DNA from: Alphaproteobacteria bacterium
GTDB taxonomy: Bacteria; Pseudomonadota; Alphaproteobacteria; Micropepsales; Micropepsaceae
DNA length: 20,950 nt
Assembly: GCA_028869355.1 (NCBI GenBank)
Contig: JAGWSK010000135.1
Span: 1 to 20,950, forward strand
Direction: 5' to 3'
Part shown: positions 15,353 through 20,950 of the stretch, piece by piece
Layout of the letters: the number at the start of each line of letters is the position of its first letter
Numbering within the stretch: position 1 is the first letter of the stretch
Program-made: the position numbers and the translations under genes
The notes under the pieces: generated by a model
The model's input: the letters and a program-made list of their open reading frames with translations, nothing else
Told to the model about the DNA's origin: nothing
The model's database searches: none

Positions 15353-15396
15353 CCCACGCGCGGAAATCGCTTTGCGATTTCTTAATCGCGCGTGGG
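15353..15396. repeat. Two-tier palindrome between the precorrin-2 dehydrogenase gene and lipB
   Basis: The outer stem CCCACGCGCG (15353-15362) pairs with CGCGCGTGGG (15387-15396). The inner stem GAAATCGC (15363-15370) pairs with GCGATTTC (15374-15381) with a TTT loop. Five bases (TTAAT) bulge on the right. The outer stem is shared with the phasin terminator and the inner one resembles the module at 3419-3439. It overlaps the long form of the precorrin-2 dehydrogenase frame, which argues against that long form. Confidence 0.65.
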
Positions 15397-15497
15397 GCCC
15401 CGAAGCGGCGTTTAGGTTTCTCGGTGTACTCCGCGGCTCCGAGTGAAATATTTATAGGCCCTTGTTTGGGCGACATATGCGCTAAATTTCAAGGACG

Positions 15498-16166
15498 ATG
15501 CGAGCGAACCCGTTACCCGAATTCATCGACTGGAAGATCGAACCCGGTCTGACCGGCTATGAGCCGGCCGTCACGGAAATGGAGTCGCGGGTTGAAGCCA
15601 TCCGCCGCGGGCGCGCCCCGGAAAAGGTGTGGCTGCTGGAGCACCCGCCGCTTTACACCGCCGGCACCAGCGCCAAAGCCGGTGATCTGATCGACAGCCG
15701 GTTTCCGGTTTTCCAGTCCGGCCGGGGTGGACAATATACTTATCACGGGCCCGGCCAGCGCGTGGCCTATGTCATGTTGGACCTGCGGCGCCGGCGGCCG
15801 GACGTGCGGCGCTATGTGGAAGATCTGGAAGAGTGGCTCATCCGCACGCTGGCATGGTTCGGCGTCAGAGGTGAACGCCGCAGCGGGAGGGTCGGCATCT
15901 GGGTCGTCCATGGCGATGGCACCGAGGACAAGATCGCGGCTGTCGGCGTTCGGTTACGCCACTGGGTCAGCTATCACGGCATCAGCCTGAATGTGGACCC
16001 TGACCTGGGGCATTTCGGCGGCATTGTGCCGTGCGGGATCAGGGACGAAAGATTTGGCGTGACCAGCCTGGCCGCACTCGGCGTCCCCGCCAATATGACG
16101 GCTGTCGACGAGGCGCTGCGGCTCTCTTTTGAGGAGGTGTTTGGGCCGCTGCGGGATATCAGCTAA
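15498..16166 (+). CDS. lipB: Lipoyl(octanoyl) transferase
   Basis: LipB moves the octanoyl group from acyl carrier protein to the lipoyl domains of enzymes such as pyruvate dehydrogenase, the first step of endogenous lipoate attachment. The 222-residue protein carries the family signature RGGQYTYHGPGQ (76-87), the catalytic lysine 145 in EDKIAAVG and the catalytic cysteine 179 in VPCGI. WLLEHPPLYTAG and HGISLNVDPDL also match. The ATG at 15498 is preceded by AAGGA, only two bases away, a short spacing. Its last four bases overlap the stop codon of the convergent acylphosphatase gene. No lipA is adjacent. Confidence 0.96.
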   Translation: MRANPLPEFIDWKIEPGLTGYEPAVTEMESRVEAIRRGRAPEKVWLLEHPPLYTAGTSAKAGDLIDSRFPVFQSGRGGQYTYHGPGQRVAYVMLDLRRRRPDVRRYVEDLEEWLIRTLAWFGVRGERRSGRVGIWVVHGDGTEDKIAAVGVRLRHWVSYHGISLNVDPDLGHFGGIVPCGIRDERFGVTSLAALGVPANMTAVDEALRLSFEEVFGPLRDIS

Positions 16167-16453
16167 ACGGATGGACGGCGCACGAAGCCCAGCGATTCCG
16201 GCGGATCGGCCGGCTGGAGATTGACGGCCGTAACCTCTGCCCCGCGGGGTCCCTTGATGCAGACGGCGATGAATTCTTCGATCTGCCGCGAAGGACCGTG
16301 GGCAACAGCCTCGACCGAGCCGTCGGAGCGGTTCCGTACCCAACCCTTAAGTTTGCGCCCGTTCGCTTCGCGCACCGCAAAGTCGCGAAAGCCGCAGCCC
16401 TGAACCCGGCCTTCAATCCGGATGTTCATGGTGGTGATTTCTTCAGCATTCAT
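16163..16453 (-). CDS. acyP: Acylphosphatase
   Basis: Acylphosphatase hydrolyses carboxyl-phosphate bonds such as those of acetyl phosphate or carbamoyl phosphate. The protein has 96 residues from the ATG at 16453, or 88 from the ATG at 16429 where family members usually begin (MNIRIEGRVQG). The phosphate-binding loop reads GRVQGCGFR, with a cysteine where valine is usual; the catalytic arginine is present. The catalytic asparagine is in GWVRNRSDGSVEAVAHG. The tail is typical (PRGAEVTAV). It starts five bases after the TetR stop, so the two are likely one transcript. Its stop overlaps the end of lipB by four bases on the other strand. Confidence 0.93.
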   Translation of the reverse strand: MNAEEITTMNIRIEGRVQGCGFRDFAVREANGRKLKGWVRNRSDGSVEAVAHGPSRQIEEFIAVCIKGPRGAEVTAVNLQPADPPESLGFVRRPSV

Positions 16454-16458
16454 GATGG

Positions 16459-17082
16459 CTAATAATTCACTGCGACGGATTTTGGTTCAGTGCCAAAGGC
16501 GCGGTAACCCTGGAGCATAAATGCGGTCGCCGATCGCGCCGCATCGTCAACATCGGTCCATTCGGCCAGCGTCTCAGCCAGTCCGGAAGCCAGTCCCCAC
16601 ATCGCGGTGGCCAGGACCTGAGCATTAACCGGGGGCAGAACGCCTCGCGAAATAGCCCCTTCAATATCCTGCTTCAGCGTGCCCACGCCGAGTGCGGACG
16701 GCTGAGTGTGGCGCGGGTCAGGACCAACGCCACTGGCGCGGCGCTCGGCGATGTAGGCGAAAAACACCCTGAACGTGCCGTAGAAAAACGTCTCGGCGGT
16801 TTTTGCCTTGTGACGAGCATCACGCATCGTCGGGCCGACGATCTGCGCGGCCTCATCGCACAGCGCCTGGAATACTTCCTCCTTGGAGCGGAAGTAATTG
16901 TAGAAGGTGCCGGAGGCGAGCGGCGTCGCGCGAATGATGTCGCGCACCCTGGCCGCGCTATAGCCCATCTCGGCGAACACCTGTTTGGCGGCATCCAGAA
17001 TGATGCGCCGGTTCGCCGCCTTACCCTGGGCGCGCCTCCCGGTCGGCAGAGTCTTCTTGGTCCGGATGGGAACGACCTGCAT
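16459..17082 (-). CDS. TetR family transcriptional regulator
   Basis: The 207-residue protein has a basic N-terminal arm and a TetR helix-turn-helix at about residues 25-75. It includes RRIILDAAKQVFAEMGYSAA, VRDIIRATPLASGTFYNYF and SKEEVFQAL, the standard recognition-helix pattern. The C-terminal ligand domain is all helical and matches no subfamily I can name. The ATG at 17080-17082 lies 31 bases after the ATP12 stop. Being inside a housekeeping series rather than divergent from a target, its regulon cannot be read from context. The downstream acylphosphatase is the only close partner. Confidence 0.92.
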   Translation of the reverse strand: MQVVPIRTKKTLPTGRRAQGKAANRRIILDAAKQVFAEMGYSAARVRDIIRATPLASGTFYNYFRSKEEVFQALCDEAAQIVGPTMRDARHKAKTAETFFYGTFRVFFAYIAERRASGVGPDPRHTQPSALGVGTLKQDIEGAISRGVLPPVNAQVLATAMWGLASGLAETLAEWTDVDDAARSATAFMLQGYRAFGTEPKSVAVNY

Positions 17083-17113
17083 AGGCCAAATTCTAGCCGA
17101 ACCTCAGATTCCG

Positions 17114-17824
17114 TCAAACCGCCCTGGCCAAGTCAAAAAATTGAGCAATAACAGATAGTTCCTGCAACCGATTGTGGTTGCGAGCGGTCAGCTCAGGGTC
17201 CACCCCCCAGACCTGTTGCTGGTAGGCGGTGTCAACATCTGCGGCAGCAATCGCTTGGTCGGGATCGATTCGCCGCTCGAACAGTCCGAGTGCCAGAACG
17301 GCCGAACCCAGCAGCTGCGCGGCAGCGACGATTCCCGTGAGCGCAAAATCGTCAAAGCGAAGCACGAAAGATTCGAGCGTACCCAGATCATCAGGGTTCT
17401 GCTGAACCGGAGCGATGCCGGCACCGGTCGTAAGACCAACTCCGTACTGCCTGGCCACCCATTCGAGCAGCGGGTCCCACGCTGCGGCTTCGAGGTCGAC
17501 CAGACGTTCAGGCTGTGAGGCGCGGACGCAGAGGAGGTCATTGGCAGCGAATCTCATCAGTTCGGCAATGGCCGTCTGGCGCTGAGCCGCAACCCGGTCG
17601 ATTGCGGTATTGGCAAGACGGGTGAGCGGCATGGCTTCCGGCCGCACCTCGCCGGTCTGGGCACCCCACTCGGCGGCAACGGCCTGGGCAAGCGCCTGGG
17701 TAGGCAGGTCCAATGGACCTCCGGCCGGCGTTTTGGCCGGTCGGTCGTCCAGCCTGACCTGCCATTTGCCCGAAGCAAGGGCGACCACGTCGACGTTCTT
17801 GTAGAAGCGTTTGGCCCGCTTCAT
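17114..17824 (-). CDS. ATP12-family F1-ATPase assembly chaperone
   Basis: ATP12 proteins bind the free alpha subunit of F1 and help build the ATP synthase head in mitochondria and alphaproteobacteria. From the ATG at 17822-17824 the protein has 236 residues and starts MKRAKRFYKNVDV, as the family does. Recognisable blocks are VRLDDRPAKTPAGGPL, AVAAEWGAQ, MPLTRLANTAIDR, DLLCVRASQPERLVDLE with WDPLLEW, and the C-terminal region holding AQLLGSAVLALGL. The start codon overlaps the rluC stop as ATGA, supporting this start over the open frame to 17875 and implying translational coupling. No ATP synthase genes are in the window. Confidence 0.94.
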   Translation of the reverse strand: MKRAKRFYKNVDVVALASGKWQVRLDDRPAKTPAGGPLDLPTQALAQAVAAEWGAQTGEVRPEAMPLTRLANTAIDRVAAQRQTAIAELMRFAANDLLCVRASQPERLVDLEAAAWDPLLEWVARQYGVGLTTGAGIAPVQQNPDDLGTLESFVLRFDDFALTGIVAAAQLLGSAVLALGLFERRIDPDQAIAAADVDTAYQQQVWGVDPELTARNHNRLQELSVIAQFFDLARAV

Positions 17825-18810
17825 CTTCCGAAGGGGTCCAGACGGCGCTCGGGATCGAAGCCGAACAAGTACCATGCGCGCAGCATATGTGGGGGGAGCG
17901 GTGCCTCAACCGAAAGCCGCCCCCCGTCGGGATGGGCAATATCGATTGATCGGGCATGCAGATGCAGCCGATTTTCCAGCTCGCCCTGCCCGGCTGCCGC
18001 ATCACCTCCATATTTGAGATCGCCGACAATCGGAGTGCCGATATGGGCAAGATGGGCCCGAAGCTGGTGTGTCCGGCCGGTGACCGGCCGGAGCGCAACC
18101 CAGGCAAAACGGTCGGCCGCGGCTTCGATCACGGCGTATCGCGTGACCGCGCCTTTCGCCATGTCGCTTCCGTCCTCCACAATGACCATTCGCTCATCCG
18201 TTCCGCGCGCCCCGAATCCCGGCTGCTTCTCCAATGCGAGGCGAATGGTTCCGCGGGACGGCCGTGGCACGCCTTTGCTCAGCGCCCAATAGGTCTTCCG
18301 GGCATCGCGCTGCCGCAACGAAAGTGACAGCGCGGAGGCGGCCGGGACCGTTCGCGCAACAACCAGCACTCCCGATGTATCGCGGTCGAGGCGGTGGACC
18401 AACCGCGGCCGTTGGTTTTTGTTGCCCTGCAGCGCTGCCAGCAATCCGTCGATGTGGCGGGTAACGCCCGATCCACCCTGGGTCGGAATCCCGCTCGGCT
18501 TGTTCAAGACGATCACCGAGGCATCTTCATAGATCACAAGGTCGCGCAGCCAGGCTGCGTCCCGATCGCTGACCGGTTTCGCAACCTCCGGTGGTTTTGC
18601 CGGCATCCGCGCAAGCTGCGGTGGGATGCGGATGAGCTGTCCGCTTTGGATGCGCTCAGAAGCACATACGCGCTTGCCGTCGATGCGAATCTGGCCGCTG
18701 CGCAGGAGCTTCTCGAGGGCCCCGTGGCCAAGCGCCGGATAATGGCGCCTGAACCAGCGATCGAGTCGCAGCCCTTCTTCGTCATCTGTGACGGCAACGC
18801 CCTCAGTCAT
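17821..18810 (-). CDS. rluC: RluA-family 23S rRNA pseudouridine synthase (RluC-type)
   Basis: The enzyme isomerises uridines in 23S rRNA to pseudouridine. The 329-residue protein has an N-terminal S4 RNA-binding domain (about 13-60, LRLDRWFRRHYPALGHGALE) and a catalytic domain with HRLDRDTSG (139-147), whose Asp142 is the nucleophile. RPVTGRTHQLRAHLAHIGTPI and GDLKYGG are the other family blocks. RluC and RluD cannot be separated by eye, and the symbol is chosen mainly from the neighbourhood. Its ATG (18808-18810) overlaps the rarA stop, and its TGA overlaps the ATP12 start, so three genes are coupled. Confidence 0.9.
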   Translation of the reverse strand: MTEGVAVTDDEEGLRLDRWFRRHYPALGHGALEKLLRSGQIRIDGKRVCASERIQSGQLIRIPPQLARMPAKPPEVAKPVSDRDAAWLRDLVIYEDASVIVLNKPSGIPTQGGSGVTRHIDGLLAALQGNKNQRPRLVHRLDRDTSGVLVVARTVPAASALSLSLRQRDARKTYWALSKGVPRPSRGTIRLALEKQPGFGARGTDERMVIVEDGSDMAKGAVTRYAVIEAAADRFAWVALRPVTGRTHQLRAHLAHIGTPIVGDLKYGGDAAAGQGELENRLHLHARSIDIAHPDGGRLSVEAPLPPHMLRAWYLFGFDPERRLDPFGR

Positions 18811-20114
18811 TTTCCGGCTTTGGTTGCCCGCAACCGAGACCAGTGGGCGAGCCGCTCGGCAATCGCTTTTTCGAAGCCCCTGCCGGTTGGGCGATAAAAT
18901 TCCTGCCGGTCCATGCCATCAGGAAAATAGTTCTGCCCGGAAAATGCATTTTCGCTGGCGTGGTCGTACTGATAATCCGCGCCGTAACCAAGATCACGCA
19001 TCAGGCCGGTTGGCGCATTCAGGATATGGGCGGGCGGAACAAGCGATCCGTGTTCGCGCGCCGCATCCCTGGCAGCACCCATGGCGGTATAGACCGCGTT
19101 CGATTTCGGCGCAGTCGCCAGATAAACCGCCGCCTGCGCCAGCGCCAGTTCGCCTTCCGGAGAGCCGAGGAAATCGAAAGCATCCTTGGCGGCAAGCGCC
19201 TGTTCCAATGCCTGCGGATCGGCAAGACCGATGTCTTCCGACGCCGCGCGGACCAGCCGCCGCGCGATGTAGAGCGGCGATTCTCCGCCTGCCAGCATGC
19301 GCGCCAGCCAATAAAGCGCTGCGTCCGGATCCGAGCCGCGGATCGATTTGTGCAGTGCCGAGATGAGATTGTAATGCTCGTCACGGGTCTTGTCGTAGAG
19401 CGGCGCGCGCTTTTGAACCGTCGCAATCAGCGCAACCGTATCCAGCGGCGTTTCCGTCCCGATCTCCGCCACGTCTTCGGCGAGGTTGAGCAAATAGCGG
19501 CCATCGCCGTCGGCCATGGCACGCAAAGTCGTGCGGGCCTGCTCGTCGAGCGGGAGCGCATGACCGAAGAAGTGCTCGGCTCGCTGCAGCAACAGTTCCA
19601 GATCGTCATCGGTCAGCCGGCGCAGAACCAGGACTTTGGCCCGCGACAGCAGCGCGCCATTGAGTTCAAAGGATGGATTTTCGGTCGTCGCACCAACAAG
19701 CGTGACGGTTCCGTCCTCGATCACCGGAAGGAAGGAATCCTGCTGCGCCCGGTTGAAGCGATGGATTTCGTCGACAAAAAGAAGCGTGCCCTCGCCAACA
19801 CTGCGCCGCGCGCGGGCGGCCTCGAATGTCTTCTTCAGGTCGGCAACGCCGGAAAAAACCGCCGAGAGCTGGACAAAATTGAGCTGGAACACGGTCGAGA
19901 GCAGCCGCGCGATGGTGGTCTTACCGGTTCCCGGCGGCCCCCAAAGAATAAGCGAGGACAGGCGCCCAGACGCGATCATCCGTCCCAGCGGACCATCGGG
20001 TCCGAGCAGATGATCCTGACCGACGACTTCGTTCAGGCTTTTCGGACGCAAGCGGTCGGCGAGAGGACGCGGCGCGTCCTTGTCCAAACCGGCAGCGGTA
20101 AAAAGGTCGCTCAT
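18807..20114 (-). CDS. rarA: Replication-associated recombination protein A (RarA/MgsA AAA+ ATPase)
   Basis: RarA is a clamp-loader-like AAA+ ATPase that acts at stalled replication forks. The 435-residue protein starts MSDLFTAAG and has PLADRLRPKSLNEVVGQDHL, Walker A GPPGTGKT (59-66), Walker B LLFVDEIHRFNRAQQD (111-126) and sensor 1 GATTEN (141-146). The RarA-specific C-terminal half includes YNLISALHKSIRGSDPDAAL, YWLARMLAGGE and HILNAPTGLMRDLGYG. Length and motifs are complete. No strong ribosome-binding site precedes the ATG at 20114. It lies 89 nt after the HtrA gene, whose neighbourhood with rarA recurs in alphaproteobacteria. Confidence 0.96.
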   Translation of the reverse strand: MSDLFTAAGLDKDAPRPLADRLRPKSLNEVVGQDHLLGPDGPLGRMIASGRLSSLILWGPPGTGKTTIARLLSTVFQLNFVQLSAVFSGVADLKKTFEAARARRSVGEGTLLFVDEIHRFNRAQQDSFLPVIEDGTVTLVGATTENPSFELNGALLSRAKVLVLRRLTDDDLELLLQRAEHFFGHALPLDEQARTTLRAMADGDGRYLLNLAEDVAEIGTETPLDTVALIATVQKRAPLYDKTRDEHYNLISALHKSIRGSDPDAALYWLARMLAGGESPLYIARRLVRAASEDIGLADPQALEQALAAKDAFDFLGSPEGELALAQAAVYLATAPKSNAVYTAMGAARDAAREHGSLVPPAHILNAPTGLMRDLGYGADYQYDHASENAFSGQNYFPDGMDRQEFYRPTGRGFEKAIAERLAHWSRLRATKAGK

Positions 20115-20146
20115 GTGTTTCGGTTGCGGCGGTGCTGGATCAGCTG

Positions 20147-20179
20147 TTCCCCACTGTCGCGCAAGGCGCGTGTTGGGAA
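20147..20179 (-). other. Hairpin between the HtrA gene and rarA
   Basis: CGCGC AAG GCGCG (20158-20170) forms the core, and TTCCC/GGGAA (20147-20151 and 20175-20179) an outer stem with small internal bulges. It stands between the protease stop and the rarA start. On the minus strand no T run follows it, so I read it as a possible attenuator or processing site rather than a full terminator. Confidence 0.35.
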
Positions 20180-20203
20180 AAGGGGAACGCGCGAACTCAA
20201 ATC

Positions 20204-20950
20204 CTACTGGACGTCCAGTTGCAGGGCGTGGTCGCCGCGCTGGACCGACATCTGCCAGGAGTCGCTCGCAGCAAGTCCCCGCCTGAGCTGCGCAACGTTG
20301 TTGATGCTGTCTCCATTCAACTGGCGGATCATGTCACCGGGCTGAATCCCAAAACGGGCAGCCTGGGAACCGCGCTGGACATCCGTCACCACGACACCCT
20401 TCGCCATCAGGTCCATCTGCATCTCATCGGCCAGTGCGGGCGTGATATTTGCGACTTTGGCGCCCTGCATGGGATTGAGGCCAGCGATGATCCCTTCATC
20501 ACGGCCCTGATCCGGCGGCAGCGCAATCCTTGTCGTGGTTTGCCGCAGCGAGCCGGAACGCCAGTATTTTACGTTGACCGTGTCACCAGGATGATGCGTG
20601 ACCACGCGATACCGCAACGCGTTGGAATCCGTAATCGGAAATCCGTCGATCGCCAGCACGACATCGCCCTTGACGAGTCCCGCCTGCGCCGCGGGACTTT
20701 GCGGGTAAACCTGTGACACCAGAACACCTTCAGGACGCTGCAGCCCGAGCGCTTTGCTGATTTCGGCCGTCACCGCCTGGCCATCGGCGCCAAACCACGG
20801 CCGCTTGATCCCGCCGCCAAGCGCGCCATCGACAACGATGCGGGCCATATTCGATGGAATGGCGAATCCAATCCCGATATTGCCGCCGGAAGACGACACG
20901 ATGGACGAATTGATGCCGATCAGTCTGCCATCCATGCTGACCAGCGCGCC
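20204..20950 (-). CDS. HtrA/Deg-family serine protease, partial (5' end beyond the window)
   Basis: Only the last 248 codons are in the window, reading in frame from the edge as GALVSMDGRLIGINSSI. That is the strand just after the catalytic GNSGG, so the active-site serine lies just outside. The end of the trypsin-like domain (GGNIGIGFAIPSNMARIVVDGA) is followed by two PDZ domains: about 20480-20760 (GVLVSQVYPQSPAAQAGLVKGDVVLAIDG) and 20210-20460 (GVVVTDVQRGSQAARFGIQPGDMIRQLNG). Deg proteases are periplasmic quality-control enzymes. The RPWFGADGQAV junction before PDZ1 differs from the RGWLGV form usual in DegP and DegQ, pointing to the separate alphaproteobacterial Deg-like group often found beside rarA. 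It is likely co-transcribed with rarA. Confidence 0.9.
   Translation of the reverse strand, partial: GALVSMDGRLIGINSSIVSSSGGNIGIGFAIPSNMARIVVDGALGGGIKRPWFGADGQAVTAEISKALGLQRPEGVLVSQVYPQSPAAQAGLVKGDVVLAIDGFPITDSNALRYRVVTHHPGDTVNVKYWRSGSLRQTTTRIALPPDQGRDEGIIAGLNPMQGAKVANITPALADEMQMDLMAKGVVVTDVQRGSQAARFGIQPGDMIRQLNGDSINNVAQLRRGLAASDSWQMSVQRGDHALQLDVQ

Noticed and set aside
18843..20345. Plus-strand open frame of 500 codons opposite rarA
   Set aside because: The protein is Arg-rich with no domain pattern and lies exactly over the conserved rarA gene; a shadow frame.

Overview
The window reads as ordinary chromosome from a GC-rich alphaproteobacterium. Lineage markers are a MipZ-type ParA ATPase (division-site selection in bacteria without MinCD), an ATP12-family F1-ATPase assembly chaperone, a DUF1489 protein, a ClpS-ClpA pair, a phasin, and a short two-enzyme PutA like the Bradyrhizobium form. 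A species cannot be named from sequence alone. Almost every gene is housekeeping; I see no phage, transposase, CRISPR array, toxin-antitoxin pair or defence island. I did not find a convincing new multi-gene system. The less explained material is in the gaps between genes.

Layout: 1-541 is a repeat-rich gap, perhaps with the last codons of an upstream gene. Then, on the minus strand, come clpA and clpS (542-3299) and a phasin (3584-4024). A plus-strand D,D-carboxypeptidase with a SPOR domain (4308-5786) meets a Tim14-like J-domain membrane protein (5973-6443, minus) across a 128-nt composite palindrome. mipZ (6720-7568) and putA (7726-10863) follow on the minus strand, separated by an inverted heptanucleotide repeat. 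Divergent from putA are panC and an orphan membrane histidine kinase with no gap between them (10911-12902, plus). They converge on DUF1489 (12913-13338), a dihaem cytochrome c (13426-14382) and tRNA-Leu(GAG) (14442-14525), all minus. Upstream of the tRNA, its leader and first 17 bases are duplicated. A precorrin-2 dehydrogenase-like gene (14829-15326, minus) diverges from lipB (15498-16166, plus). The right end is one long minus-strand series, read from high to low coordinates: HtrA/Deg protease (cut by the window edge), rarA, rluC-type pseudouridine synthase, ATP12, a TetR regulator and acylphosphatase.

How the genes work together: ClpS delivers N-degron substrates to ClpA (with ClpP encoded elsewhere); rarA, rluC and ATP12 are coupled by two 4-nt ATGA overlaps; TetR and acylphosphatase are 5 nt apart. 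The phasin gene has two TGC/GCA-rich palindromes around its putative promoter that fit a PhaR-type repressor.

Repeats: several families recur between genes. They are a GATGGGTCCCC...GGGGATGACA hairpin (two copies), a CTCCCCTCACC...CTCAAGGGG composite (two copies plus one isolated module), nested GC-rich palindromes with AT stems, a CGAGRRN heptad microsatellite (two loci), and the tRNA-leader duplication. Many predicted starts lie upstream of the likely real ones. I moved starts inward for clpA, clpS, the phasin, the carboxypeptidase, putA, DUF1489, the precorrin-2 dehydrogenase and ATP12, using family N-termini, ribosome-binding sites or overlaps.
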